Of a stretch of DNA of 64,000 bases, positions 35,876 through 44,268 are shown in pieces. Below the pieces are notes generated by a model, which was not told the origin of the DNA, made no database searches, and was given only the letters and a program-made list of their open reading frames with translations. Positions within the stretch are counted from its first letter, which is position 1, and every line of letters starts with the position of its first letter. Position numbers and translations under genes: made by a program. This DNA is from Micromonospora vinacea (GTDB taxonomy: Bacteria; Actinomycetota; Actinomycetes; Mycobacteriales; Micromonosporaceae): NCBI RefSeq assembly GCF_015751785.1, contig NZ_JADOTY010000001.1, positions 3,348,001-3,412,000 of the forward strand, read 5' to 3'.

Positions 35876-37282
35876 ATGGCACGCGTGCTCACTCCCCGTG
35901 CGGAGGATTTCCCCCGCTGGTACCAGGACCTGATCGCCAAGGCGAAGCTGGCCGACAACGGCCCGGTTCGCGGCACCATGGTCATCCGACCGGCCGGCTA
36001 CGCCATCTGGGAGCGTATGCAGGCTGAGATGGACGCTCGGATCAAGGCGGCGGGTGCGGAGAACGCGTACTTCCCGTTGTTCATCCCGGAGAGTTACCTC
36101 AAGCGCGAGGCGCAGCACGTCGAGGGCTTCTCGCCGGAGCTGGCGGTCGTCACCCACGGTGGTGGCAAGCCCCTGGCCGAGCCGATCGTGGTGCGTCCGA
36201 CCAGCGAGACGGTCATCGGCGAGTTCATGGCCAAGTGGATCGACTCGTACCGGGACCTGCCGCTGCTGCTCAACCAGTGGGCGAACGTGGTCCGGTGGGA
36301 GCTCCGTCCGCGGATCTTCCTGCGTACCAGCGAGTTCCTCTGGCAGGAGGGGCACACCGCGCACGCCACCCGTGAGGACGCCCGGGCGTACGCGCGGCGG
36401 ATCCTGCACGAGGCGTACGAGGACCTGATGGTCAACGTGATCGGCATTCCGGTGGTGGTCGGCCTGAAGACGGCGCGTGAGCGGTTCGCGGGCGCGACGG
36501 CCACGTACACCTGCGAAGGCATGATGGGCGACGGCAAGGCGTTGCAGCTGGGCACCAGCCACGAGCTGGGTCAGAACTTCGCCAAGGCGTTCGACATCAG
36601 CTACTCCTCCAAGGAGGGCGGCCGGGAGCATGCCTGGACCACCTCCTGGGGCACGTCCACCCGGATGCTCGGTGGTCTGATCATGGCGCACGGCGACGAC
36701 AACGGGCTGCGCGTGCCGCCGAGGCTGGCGCCGATCCAGGCGTACGTCATGATCGTCAAGGACGGCGACGGCGTCGGCGAGGCGGCGGCCAAGCTGCGCG
36801 ACGGCCTGCGCGACGCCGGTGTCCGGGTCGCGCTCGACGATCGGACCGACACCCCGTTCGGCCGCCGGGCCGTCGACGCCGAGCTGCGCGGCTATCCGGT
36901 ACGCGTCGAGGTCGGCCCCCGTGACCTGGCCGTGGGCAACGCGACGGTGGTGCGTCGGACCGACGGTTCGAAGACCCCCACCCCGGTGGCCGACGTGGTC
37001 ACCGCGGTACTGGCCGCCCTGGAGACCGACCAGCAGGTGCTGCACGACCAGGCGCTGGCCAACCGCGAGTCCCGCACCGTGGAGGTGGCCACCCTGGCCG
37101 AGGCGATCGAGGCCGCCGCGACCGGCTGGGCACGGGTGCCGTGGTCGGCGGTGGGCGTGGCCGGCGAGGCGGAGGCGAACGGTCAGGGCGTCACGGTGCG
37201 CTGCCTGCTGCGCGCCGACGGTTCGGTACCGGACTCGGAGGACGAGCCGGATCTGATCGCCATCCTCGCCCGCGCCTACTGA
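35876..37282 (+). CDS. proS: Prolyl-tRNA synthetase, archaeal/eukaryotic type
   Basis: A 468-residue class II synthetase that charges tRNA-Pro. Motif 2 region is FLRTSEFLWQEGHTAHATRE, preceded by VRPTSETVIGEFMAKWI; motif 3 is SSKEGGREHAWTTSWGTSTR. The ~470-residue length, the ATREDA block and the lack of the bacterial editing insertion mark the archaeal/eukaryotic-like (type 3) form, not the ~570-residue bacterial form. A compact anticodon domain and a C-terminal domain follow. The DUF402 gene begins one base after this stop. Confidence 0.95.
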   Translation: MARVLTPRAEDFPRWYQDLIAKAKLADNGPVRGTMVIRPAGYAIWERMQAEMDARIKAAGAENAYFPLFIPESYLKREAQHVEGFSPELAVVTHGGGKPLAEPIVVRPTSETVIGEFMAKWIDSYRDLPLLLNQWANVVRWELRPRIFLRTSEFLWQEGHTAHATREDARAYARRILHEAYEDLMVNVIGIPVVVGLKTARERFAGATATYTCEGMMGDGKALQLGTSHELGQNFAKAFDISYSSKEGGREHAWTTSWGTSTRMLGGLIMAHGDDNGLRVPPRLAPIQAYVMIVKDGDGVGEAAAKLRDGLRDAGVRVALDDRTDTPFGRRAVDAELRGYPVRVEVGPRDLAVGNATVVRRTDGSKTPTPVADVVTAVLAALETDQQVLHDQALANRESRTVEVATLAEAIEAAATGWARVPWSAVGVAGEAEANGQGVTVRCLLRADGSVPDSEDEPDLIAILARAY

Positions 37283-37283
37283 G

Positions 37284-37952
37284 GTGCGGCCGGGCAACCC
37301 CGTCGACCGGTTCGAGCCGGGTCGGCTGATCATGCATCGGAACGTGCGGCACGGCCGGATCGGGTGGGTCCGGCCGGCCCGCGTGGTCAGCGACGACGAT
37401 CGAGGGTTGCTGGTCTGGATCGCCCGGGACTCGCCGGTCGCCCACGAGGTGACCGAGGCCGGGCTGGGGATGCGGGCGATGCCGTTCGCCGAGTGGATCT
37501 CGTCGACGTACCGGTTGGCGGAGGGGCGCTGGAACGGCCCGCCGCTGTTGAAGTTCCTGCCCACCGGGGCGGCGCACTCCGTCTGGTGGTTCTCCGACGC
37601 CCAGGGCCGGTTCGCCCACTGGTACGTCAACCTGGAGGAGCCCGGTGTCCGCTGGGACGACGGCCCGGTGGCCGGCGTCGACGTGGTGGACCAGGACCTG
37701 GACGTGGTGGTGTGGCCGGACCGCAGGTGGGAGTGGAAGGACGAGGACGAGTTCGTCGAGCGGCTCGCCTTCGGCGCCGACTACTGGGTGACCGACGAGA
37801 AGGCGGTTCGCGCCGAGGGGGAGCGGGTGATCGCGCTCGCCGAGGCCGGCGAGTTCCCGTTCGACGGCACCTGGTGTGACTTCGTAGCCCCGTCGAAATG
37901 GGGCGTACCGGACAAGCTTCCGCCGGGATGGGACCGTCCGCCGGTGCGTTGA
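37284..37952 (+). CDS. DUF402 (FomD-like) domain protein
   Basis: A 222-residue protein with the DUF402/FomD fold, a nucleotide-diphosphate hydrolase-like domain. Characteristic blocks are WWFSDAQGRFAHWYVNLEEP, DVVDQDLDVVVWPDRRWEWK and DEDEFVERLAFG, where the clustered Asp residues would hold divalent metal. FomD itself hydrolyses a CMP-linked intermediate of fosfomycin synthesis; no other such genes are here, so only the fold is inferred. GTG start one base after proS suggests coupling. Confidence 0.8.
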   Translation: MRPGNPVDRFEPGRLIMHRNVRHGRIGWVRPARVVSDDDRGLLVWIARDSPVAHEVTEAGLGMRAMPFAEWISSTYRLAEGRWNGPPLLKFLPTGAAHSVWWFSDAQGRFAHWYVNLEEPGVRWDDGPVAGVDVVDQDLDVVVWPDRRWEWKDEDEFVERLAFGADYWVTDEKAVRAEGERVIALAEAGEFPFDGTWCDFVAPSKWGVPDKLPPGWDRPPVR

Positions 37953-38181
37953 GCGGTGTTCCCGGTCACCGACAATGCGGGGTACGGGTCCGATGCGTGC
38001 GATCGGCAGCGGATCTGGCAGAATGGGTCGCTGGTATCCGGCGCGCGTCCGGCGCCCTCTAACCCGGGCACGTCGCCAGTCCACCGAGTAGTCTCCGGCC
38101 CAACCCCACGGGTCCGGTCGGCGCTCACCCATGCACACCGCCCGCCTGGGCCGGTGAGATCGCAACAGGAGCGAAACAACT

Positions 38182-38670
38182 GTGGCCGTAAAGATCCGGC
38201 TCCTGCGGATGGGCAAGATCCGCAACCCGCAGTACCGCATCGTCATCGCCGACTCGCGCACCAAGCGTGACGGTCGGGCGATCGAGTTCGTCGGGGTTTA
38301 CCAGCCCAAGGAAGACCCCTCGATCATCGAGGTCAAGTCGGAGCGGGTCCAGTACTGGCTGTCCGTCGGCGCTCAGCCGAGCGAGGCGGTGCAGCGGCTG
38401 CTGGAGCTGACCGGTGACTGGCAGAAGTACAAGGGCCTGCCGGCCCCGCCGCCGCTCCTGGTTGCCCCCGAGCGGGCCGACCGCAAGGCGGCGTACGAGG
38501 CTGAGGCGAAGGCCGCCGCCGGGCTCGCCCCGGAGACCCCGGCCAAGCCGGCCAAGAAGGCCGCCAAGGCTGCCGAGGCTCCGAAGACCGAGGCTCCGGC
38601 TGAGGCTCCGGCCGCCGAGGCGCCGAAGACCGAGGCTCCGGCCGCTGCCGACGCCGGTGAGCAGGCCTGA
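38182..38670 (+). CDS. rpsP: 30S ribosomal protein S16
   Basis: A 162-residue S16. The core (about 85 residues, [20 protein letters not shown] onward) is canonical. It is followed by a ~75-residue Ala/Pro/Glu/Lys-rich tail with repeats of the type [13 protein letters not shown], a low-complexity extension seen in some actinobacterial S16 proteins. It heads the rpsP-khpA-rimM-trmD-rplS operon. Starts at GTG; an AGGAG-like sequence is about ten bases upstream. Confidence 0.95.
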   Translation: MAVKIRLLRMGKIRNPQYRIVIADSRTKRDGRAIEFVGVYQPKEDPSIIEVKSERVQYWLSVGAQPSEAVQRLLELTGDWQKYKGLPAPPPLLVAPERADRKAAYEAEAKAAAGLAPETPAKPAKKAAKAAEAPKTEAPAEAPAAEAPKTEAPAAADAGEQA

Positions 38671-38671
38671 C

Positions 38672-38905
38672 ATGCCACTGCGTCCGGCGTTGGAGCACCT
38701 GGTCAAGGGCATCGTCGACCACCCGGATGACGTCCGGGTGCGGATGGTCGATTCCCGTCGGGGCAAGCGGCTCGAAGTCCGCGTGCACCCCGAGGACCTC
38801 GGCACTGTGATCGGGCGGTCCGGCCGGACCGCCAAGGCGCTGCGCCAGGTGATCGGCTCCATCGGCGGCCGCGGGGTTCGCGTCGACATCGTCGACTCGT
38901 ACTGA
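38672..38905 (+). CDS. khpA: KH-domain RNA-binding protein KhpA
   Basis: A 77-residue single KH domain. The nucleic-acid-binding GxxG loop is in VIGRSGRTAKALRQVI. Length and place between rpsP and rimM are diagnostic. With its partner KhpB/Jag it binds RNA and affects cell length and division in Gram-positives. The stop overlaps the rimM start (TGATG), so translation is coupled. Confidence 0.94.
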   Translation: MPLRPALEHLVKGIVDHPDDVRVRMVDSRRGKRLEVRVHPEDLGTVIGRSGRTAKALRQVIGSIGGRGVRVDIVDSY

Positions 38906-39507
38906 TGCAGCTCGTCGTCGGCAGGATCGGCAAGCCGCACGGTGTCCGCGGTGAGGTCACCGTGGAAGTGCGGACCGACGAGCCCGAGGCACGGTTCGCC
39001 CCCGGCACAGTGCTGCGCACTGCGCCGGGGGCGACGCCCCCGCCTGCGCGCAACACTGTGCCGGGCGCTGAGCCGGGGGCGACGCCCCCTCCAACCACCG
39101 ACGAGCCCGGCATGCCGTTCCGGGTTCCGGCGGAGCTGACCATCGAGGAAGCCCGTTTCCACCAGGGCCGGGTGCTGATCGCGTTCGACGGCATTCTGGA
39201 CCGCAACACCGCCGAGGCGTTGCGCGGGACGCTGCTCGTGGTGGACAGCGCCGACGTGGCCCCACCGGACGACCCGGAGGAGTTCCACGACCACCAGCTG
39301 GTCGGGTTGGCCGTGGTGACTCCGGCCGGCGAACGCCTGGGCGAGGTCGCCCGCATCGACCACGCACCCTCGTCCGACCTGCTGGTGCTGCGCCGCCCCG
39401 AGGGGCGTACCGCGTTGATCCCGTTCGTCCGGGCGATCGTTCCGGAGGTCGACCTGGCCGGTGGACGTGTGATCGTCGACCCGCCAGCCGGACTGCTCGA
39501 CCTTTAG
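38905..39507 (+). CDS. rimM: Ribosome maturation factor RimM with inserted loop
   Basis: A 200-residue assembly factor for the 30S head, binding S19. The N-terminal domain starts [20 protein letters not shown] and the C-terminal PRC-barrel is [20 protein letters not shown] onward. Between them, about residues 36-72 are a Pro/Gly/Ala-rich insertion (PGATPPP twice) not expected in RimM. It is encoded by an in-frame palindromic repeat at 39001-39065 plus a second copy of its core. The protein is therefore about 25-30 residues longer than expected. Confidence 0.93.
   Translation: MQLVVGRIGKPHGVRGEVTVEVRTDEPEARFAPGTVLRTAPGATPPPARNTVPGAEPGATPPPTTDEPGMPFRVPAELTIEEARFHQGRVLIAFDGILDRNTAEALRGTLLVVDSADVAPPDDPEEFHDHQLVGLAVVTPAGERLGEVARIDHAPSSDLLVLRRPEGRTALIPFVRAIVPEVDLAGGRVIVDPPAGLLDL
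39001..39065. repeat. Palindromic repeat inserted in frame in rimM
   Basis: Outer arms CCCGGCACAGTG (39001-39012) and CACTGTGCCGGG (39054-39065) are perfect complements, with further pairing inward. The centre carries a self-complementary core, GCCGGGGGCGACGCCCCC, at 39024-39041. The same 18 bases recur at 39072-39089, 48 bases later in the same frame. The whole is in the loop between RimM domains and does not break the frame. Confidence 0.85.
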
Positions 39508-39518
39508 GACCAGCCCGC

Positions 39519-40292
39519 ATGCGCGTCGACGTCGTGTCGATCTTTCCGGAGTACTTCGCCCCGCTGGACCTGTCGCTGATCGGACGGGCGCGGGCCAACG
39601 GCGTACTCCAGCTCGCCGTGCACGACCTGCGGACCTGGACCCACGACGTGCACCGCACCGTCGACGACACCCCCTACGGTGGCGGGCCGGGGATGGTGAT
39701 GCGCCCGGAGCCGTGGGGTGAGGCACTGGATGCCCTCGCGCCGCTCGACGCCCCGCCGCCAAGGCTGCTGGTGCCGTCGCCGGCCGGTGCCCCGTTCACC
39801 CAGGCCATGGCGTACGAGTTGGCGGCCGAGTCGCACCTGCTCTTCGCCTGCGGTCGTTACGAGGGGATCGACCAGCGGGTCCTGGCGCACGCCGCCACCC
39901 GGATGCCGGTCACCGAGGTGTCCCTCGGTGACTACGTGCTCTTCGGCGGTGAGGTCGCGGTCCTGGTGATGCTGGAGGCGGTCACCCGGTTGCTGCCGGG
40001 GGTGCTGGGTAACGCGGGCTCGTTGGACGAGGAGTCGCACGCGCACGGGCTGCTGGAGGCGCCGATCTACACCAAGCCGCCGAGTTGGCGTGGGCACGAC
40101 GTGCCGGAGGTTCTCCGCTCCGGCGACCACGGCAAGATCGCCCGCTGGCGGCGCGAGGAGGGTCTGCTGCGGACCGCAGCCCGCCGTCCGGACCTGCTGG
40201 CCGCGTTGCCGGCCGATCGGCTCGACAAACGGGACATCGCGGCCCTGGACCAGGCCGGATTTCAACCTCCACCGGGGGATGTGGCAAAGTAG
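39519..40292 (+). CDS. trmD: tRNA (guanine(37)-N1)-methyltransferase
   Basis: A 257-residue SPOUT methyltransferase that methylates G37 next to the anticodon and prevents frameshifting. Signatures are the N-terminal [13 protein letters not shown], the substrate loop [24 protein letters not shown] and the knot region [20 protein letters not shown]. Length is typical. Starts 11 bases after rimM in the conserved operon. Confidence 0.97.
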   Translation: MRVDVVSIFPEYFAPLDLSLIGRARANGVLQLAVHDLRTWTHDVHRTVDDTPYGGGPGMVMRPEPWGEALDALAPLDAPPPRLLVPSPAGAPFTQAMAYELAAESHLLFACGRYEGIDQRVLAHAATRMPVTEVSLGDYVLFGGEVAVLVMLEAVTRLLPGVLGNAGSLDEESHAHGLLEAPIYTKPPSWRGHDVPEVLRSGDHGKIARWRREEGLLRTAARRPDLLAALPADRLDKRDIAALDQAGFQPPPGDVAK

Positions 40293-40435
40293 GGGGGTTG
40301 CCGCATCCGTCCGCGCCCGCGGTCGGCTGCGAGGATCCCCGACCGGGGTCGGTCCGCCGATCACCACCCGGGAATCAGAATCACCCACCCGCGCACCGAG
40401 TGACGGTGCGCCGTGAGCCTTACGAGGACGCAGCG

Positions 40436-40792
40436 ATGAACATCCTGGACGCCCTTGACGCCCAGTCGAAGCGGACCGACCTTCCCGACTTCCGGGCCGG
40501 TGACACCGTCAAGGTGCACGCCCGCGTCGTCGAGGGCAACCGGTCCCGTGTCCAGATCTTCCAGGGCGTCGTGATCCGCCGCCAGGGTGACGGTCTGCGC
40601 GAGACCTTCTCGGTCCGCAAGGTCAGCTTCGGTGTCGGCGTCGAGCGGACCTACCCGCTCAACGGCCCGGGCATCGACCGGATCGAGGTCGTGACCCGCG
40701 GTGACGTGCGTCGCGCCAAGCTCTACTACCTGCGCGAGCTGCGCGGCAAGAAGGCCAAGATCAAGGAGAAGCGGGAGAAGCAGCCCAGCTGA
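40436..40792 (+). CDS. rplS: 50S ribosomal protein L19
   Basis: A 118-residue ribosomal protein at the subunit interface. Recognisable blocks are [22 protein letters not shown]-equivalent [15 protein letters not shown] and [20 protein letters not shown]. The ATG at 40436 has GAGGA upstream and gives the usual length. A strong hairpin at 40913-40946 follows about 120 bases later. Confidence 0.97.
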   Translation: MNILDALDAQSKRTDLPDFRAGDTVKVHARVVEGNRSRVQIFQGVVIRRQGDGLRETFSVRKVSFGVGVERTYPLNGPGIDRIEVVTRGDVRRAKLYYLRELRGKKAKIKEKREKQPS

Positions 40793-40912
40793 CTTCCCGC
40801 TCGCCACGCCGCCCGAGCTGCGCGTATGCCGTACCGACCAGAGCGCACTACCCTGGTCGTACGGGCGCAGCGAGGCGGCGGTCCCGCCCACGTGGCGGGC
40901 AGCTGTCCACTA

Positions 40913-40946
40913 CCGCCCGTGGAGCCTCGACGAGGCTCCCGGGCGG
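40913..40946 (+). terminator. Terminator-like hairpin after rplS
   Basis: Arms 40913-40929 and 40931-40946 (CCGCCCG...CGGGCGG with GGAGCCTCG/CGAGGCTCC inside) pair with one bulged base and almost no loop. It lies between rplS and the first signal peptidase gene and may reduce read-through into lepB. Confidence 0.7.
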
Positions 40947-40976
40947 TGGTGTTTCTGCGGACCGGGGAGTGGCGTG

Positions 40977-41843
40977 GTGCAGACGCTTGACGAGGACGGC
41001 ACCGTCGATCCGTGGCGCCGACGGGCTCGCCGTACCCGCCGGCAGATGCCCCTCTGGCAGGAGTTGCCGCTGCTGCTGGTGGTCGCGTTCTGCCTCGCGG
41101 TGCTGATCCGCACCTTCCTGCTCCAGGCGTTCTTCATCCCGTCCGGCTCGATGGAGGACACTCTCCTCGTCGGTGACCGGGTGCTGGTCAACAAGGTCGT
41201 CTACGACGTTCGTGACCCGCTGCGCGGCGAGGTGGTGGTGTTCCGGGGCACCGACCGTTGGGCGCCGCAGGTCGACGAGCAGCCGAAGCCCGGTGTAGCC
41301 GGCCGGCTCGCCCGCACCGTCGGCGACCTGGTCGGGGTGAGCCGCCCCGGTGAGAAGGACTTCATCAAGCGGGTGATCGGTCTCCCCGGCGACCGGGTCA
41401 AGTGCTGCGACAGCCAGGGGCGGGTGACAGTCAACGGCACCCCGCTCAACGAGCCGTACGTCCTGCGGGACTCACCACTGGACCTGCCACCCAACCCGGC
41501 GGAGTGTCGCTCCCGACGCTTCGACGAGATCGTCGTGCCGCCCGGTCAGATCTTCGTGATGGGTGACCACCGTGAGGTCTCCCAGGACGCGCGGTGCCAG
41601 GGGCCGGTGCCGATCGACAACGTGGTCGGCCGGGCCTTCATGGTGGTCTGGCCCTCGTCGCGGTGGAGCGGGCTGTCGGTGCCGTCGACGTTCGAGGACG
41701 TCTCCGGCCCAGCCACCGCGTCCCCCGGCGCGCCTCCGGTGCGACCGACTCCGCAGGGCGGTGTGCTGCTGATGCTTCCGTTGGCAGCCGCGCTACGTGC
41801 TTCCCGCGCGTTCCGGACGGTGCCGTCCAGCCGGGCAACGTAG
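40977..41843 (+). CDS. lepB: Type I signal peptidase (first of two)
   Basis: A 288-residue membrane protease that removes signal peptides. After a basic N-terminus one membrane helix (LPLLLVVAFCLAVLIRTFLL) leads to catalytic Ser58 in FFIPSGSMEDTL. The general-base Lys is in KDFIKRVIGLPGDRV. MGDHREVSQDARCQGPV is the usual C-box. An extra ~35-residue Pro-rich tail ends in a second hydrophobic stretch (GGVLLMLPLAAALRA). The GTG at 40977 was chosen because GGGGAG lies seven bases before it; longer frames overlap the hairpin. Confidence 0.9.
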   Translation: MQTLDEDGTVDPWRRRARRTRRQMPLWQELPLLLVVAFCLAVLIRTFLLQAFFIPSGSMEDTLLVGDRVLVNKVVYDVRDPLRGEVVVFRGTDRWAPQVDEQPKPGVAGRLARTVGDLVGVSRPGEKDFIKRVIGLPGDRVKCCDSQGRVTVNGTPLNEPYVLRDSPLDLPPNPAECRSRRFDEIVVPPGQIFVMGDHREVSQDARCQGPVPIDNVVGRAFMVVWPSSRWSGLSVPSTFEDVSGPATASPGAPPVRPTPQGGVLLMLPLAAALRASRAFRTVPSSRAT

Positions 41844-41853
41844 GCTCCTTGGC

Positions 41854-42489
41854 GTGATTGACGAGCAGACCGACAAGCCGCGCAGCTCCTTCTGGAAGGA
41901 GCTGCCGATCCTGCTGGGTGTGGCGATCCTGGTCGCGGTGCTGGTCCGCGCCTTCGTGCTGCAGACCTTCTTCATCCCCTCCCCGTCCATGGAAAACACC
42001 CTCAAGATCGACGACCGGGTGCTGGTCAACAAGCTGGTCTACGACTTCCGGTCACCGCACCGCGGCGAGGTGATCGTGTTCAAGGCTCCGACCGAGTGGA
42101 GCGGTAACCCCGACGGTGAGGACTTCATCAAGCGGGTGATCGGCATCCCCGGGGACCACGTGGTCTGCTGCGACCCGGAGGAGCGGTTGATGATCAACGG
42201 CAAGTCGCTGGACGAGCCGTACATCTTCTCCATGGACGGGATTCGCGACAAGCCCGCCGACCAGGAGTTCGACATCACAGTGCCCGAGGGTCGGCTGTGG
42301 GTGATGGGCGACCACCGTTCGGCCTCCGGTGACTCACTGGAGCACTGGCAGCAGTCCGGGCAGAACATCACCGAGGCCACCATCCCCGAGGACGACGTGG
42401 TCGGGCGGGCGTTCACCGTCTTCTGGCCGGTCAACCGGGCCACCTGGCTGACAGTGCCCGACGGGTTCGACGGCATTCCCAAGCCGTAG
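41854..42489 (+). CDS. lepB: Type I signal peptidase (second of two)
   Basis: A 211-residue paralogue lying 10 bases after the first. Membrane helix LPILLGVAILVAVLVRAFVL, catalytic Ser45 in FFIPSPSMENTL, catalytic Lys in EDFIKRVIGIPGDHV and C-box MGDHRSASGDSLEH. It lacks the Pro-rich tail of its neighbour. Tandem signal peptidases in this operon are usual in actinobacteria and may divide substrates. Confidence 0.93.
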   Translation: MIDEQTDKPRSSFWKELPILLGVAILVAVLVRAFVLQTFFIPSPSMENTLKIDDRVLVNKLVYDFRSPHRGEVIVFKAPTEWSGNPDGEDFIKRVIGIPGDHVVCCDPEERLMINGKSLDEPYIFSMDGIRDKPADQEFDITVPEGRLWVMGDHRSASGDSLEHWQQSGQNITEATIPEDDVVGRAFTVFWPVNRATWLTVPDGFDGIPKP

Positions 42490-42536
42490 GCCGACGGGGC
42501 GTGGGCGATCCGGCGTCGGTCTGGCAGGCTGGTGCG

Positions 42537-43076
42537 GTGACCGTGAGCGCGAGGAGTGAGCTTGCGAGCCCCGCAGGCGCGAGCAGTGGCGACCGTGCCT
42601 ACACCCCTCGACGCGCGGCCCGCGTGCTGCTCGTCGACGCGGCCGGCCGGGTCCTGCTCTTCGAGGGCTTCGACCCGGCCCGACCCGGGCACCGATACTG
42701 GTTCACTCCGGGCGGCGGGCTCGATCCGCTGGAGTCCCCGGCGTCGGGTGCCGCCCGGGAGTTGGCCGAGGAGACCGGCCTGCGGCTCGACCCGGCCGAG
42801 TTGGGCGAGCCGGTCTGGTCCGACGCGACCGAGTTCTCGTTCGACGGCGTCTGGTACCGCCAGGAGCAGGATTTCTTCCTCTTCCGGGTGGAATCCTGGC
42901 GGGTGGACACCACGGGCTTCAACGACGTCGAGCGGCGCAGCATCGCCGACCACCGCTGGTGGCTTCCCGACGAGTTGGTGGCCAGTGGCGACCGGTTCTA
43001 CCCCCCGGAGCTGCCCGCCCTGCTGACCCGGCTGGGGTTGCCGACCACCGCCGGCCAGGGCGAGGCGTCGTGCTGA
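42537..43076 (+). CDS. NUDIX hydrolase
   Basis: A 179-residue NUDIX protein. The NUDIX box is GGGLDPLESPASGAARELAEETGL (GX5EX7REUXEEXGU), intact. Substrate may be a nucleoside diphosphate derivative or the like. GTG at 42537 gives VTVSARSELAS...; another GTG at 42501 is in frame. The first ~18 codons are built of GCGAG repeats that look like a dispersed repeat (see separate entry), so the true start is uncertain. The stop overlaps the rnhB start. Confidence 0.85.
   Translation: MTVSARSELASPAGASSGDRAYTPRRAARVLLVDAAGRVLLFEGFDPARPGHRYWFTPGGGLDPLESPASGAARELAEETGLRLDPAELGEPVWSDATEFSFDGVWYRQEQDFFLFRVESWRVDTTGFNDVERRSIADHRWWLPDELVASGDRFYPPELPALLTRLGLPTTAGQGEASC
42543..42590. repeat. Possible dispersed repeat at the NUDIX gene start
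   Basis: The sequence starting GTGAGCGCGAGGAGTGAGC and ending GGCGCGAGCAG holds GCGAG three times and, from memory, resembles a repeat common between Micromonosporaceae genes. Only one copy is in this window, so the call rests on memory and needs a genome search. Confidence 0.4.
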
Positions 43077-43882
43077 CCCCGCCGCGCACAGTGGTGCGTC
43101 GCGAGGCCGGCCTGTACGCCCTGGAGCGGGCGTTGCAGCGGCGTGGCTTCCGGCACGTCGCCGGTGCCGACGAGGCGGGCCGGGGGGCGTGCGCCGGTCC
43201 GCTGGTCGCCGCCGCGGCAGTGCTGCCCGAGGGGCGGCGCGGCGAAATCGAGGGGCTGGCCGACTCGAAGCTGCTCACCCCGGCCAGCCGGGAACGGGTG
43301 TACGCGGAGGTCGTGGACCGCGCGCTCGCGTACGCCGTGGTGGTCATCCCGGCCGACGAGGTCGACGCCCGGGGCCTGCACGTGTGCAACCTGGCCGCGA
43401 TGCGCCGGGCGCTCGCCTCGCTCACCACCCGCCCGGAGTACGTGCTGACCGACGGCTTCGGCGTGGACGGCCTGGGTGTGCCCGGGCTGGCGGTGTGGAA
43501 GGGCGACCGGGTGGCCGCGTGTGTGGCGGCGGCCAGCGTGCTGGCCAAGGTCACGCGGGACCGGCTCATGGTGGAGTTGGACGGGGTGTACCCGGCGTAC
43601 GGCTTCGCCGAGCACAAGGGCTACATCACCCCGGAGCACTCGGCGGCGCTGCGGGAGCACGGGCCGTGCCGGGAGCACCGGTTCTCGTACGTCAATGTCG
43701 CCGCGGTCTCCGGCCGCGACGGCCGGCCGCCGCGCGCTCGACGGCCCGGCGGCCACGGCTCGGATGAGCCGATGGAGCGCTCGTGGGCGTCAGGGGGTAC
43801 CGTCGGCGTGGCGTTGGGCGAGCAGCCTCGGCCTCCGACGCCGGTGGGGGAAGATGTGGCCATGGAAGGCGGAGTGCGATGA
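43070..43882 (+). CDS. rnhB: Ribonuclease HII
   Basis: A 270-residue enzyme that cuts RNA in RNA-DNA hybrids, including single ribonucleotides in DNA. The first catalytic pair is in GADEAGRGACAGPLVAAA, with DSKLL next, an Asp in VLTDGFGV, and the C-terminal Asp in SVLAKVTRDRLM. The usual length is about 200-230; an extra ~45-residue C-terminal tail is low-complexity. GTG start lies inside the end of the NUDIX gene. Confidence 0.95.
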   Translation: MLTPPRTVVRREAGLYALERALQRRGFRHVAGADEAGRGACAGPLVAAAAVLPEGRRGEIEGLADSKLLTPASRERVYAEVVDRALAYAVVVIPADEVDARGLHVCNLAAMRRALASLTTRPEYVLTDGFGVDGLGVPGLAVWKGDRVAACVAAASVLAKVTRDRLMVELDGVYPAYGFAEHKGYITPEHSAALREHGPCREHRFSYVNVAAVSGRDGRPPRARRPGGHGSDEPMERSWASGGTVGVALGEQPRPPTPVGEDVAMEGGVR

Positions 43883-44202
43883 GCGCGGAAGATCTCGAGA
43901 AGTACGAGACCGAGATGGAGCTGCAGCTCTACCGGGAGTACCGCGACATTGTCCGCCAATTCTCCTACGTGGTGGAGACGGAGCGCCGGTTCTACCTGGC
44001 CAACCAGGTCGACCTGCACGTGCGTAACTCCGACGGCGAGGTCTACTTCGAGGTCGAGATGCACGACGCCTGGGTGTGGGACATGTACCGTCCCGCCCGC
44101 TTCGTGAAGAACGTCCGAGTGATGACCTTCAAGGACGTCAACGTCGAGGAGTTGGAGAAGCCCGACATCTCGCTGCCGGCCGACTCCGGCTTCGGCGGCT
44201 GA
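43879..44202 (+). CDS. DUF2469 family protein
   Basis: A 107-residue acidic protein, MSAEDLEKYETEMELQLYRE onward, matching the actinobacterial DUF2469 family that usually follows rnhB. No function is established. Aromatic and acidic blocks such as VYFEVEMHDAWVWDMYRPAR are strongly conserved in my memory of the family. ATG overlaps the rnhB stop by four bases. The operon started at rpsP ends here with a hairpin. Confidence 0.9.
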   Translation: MSAEDLEKYETEMELQLYREYRDIVRQFSYVVETERRFYLANQVDLHVRNSDGEVYFEVEMHDAWVWDMYRPARFVKNVRVMTFKDVNVEELEKPDISLPADSGFGG

Positions 44203-44228
44203 GCTCACCCCAGCCACTGCTGGGCCGT

Positions 44229-44251
44229 GCCACGGGCCCCCCACCCGTGGC
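44229..44251. terminator. Terminator-like hairpin between convergent genes
   Basis: GCCACGGG (44229-44236) pairs perfectly with CCCGTGGC (44244-44251), loop 7. An outer imperfect pair GGGCCGTG/CACGGGCC extends it. It lies between the DUF2469 gene and the leftward oxidoreductase gene, so it can end both. Confidence 0.65.
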
Positions 44252-44268
44252 GTGACACGGGCCGCCGA

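Noticed and set aside
37953..38181. Possible tRNA or small RNA upstream of rpsP
   Set aside because: Some hairpins are present but no cloverleaf or CCA end; it is better read as the rpsP leader.
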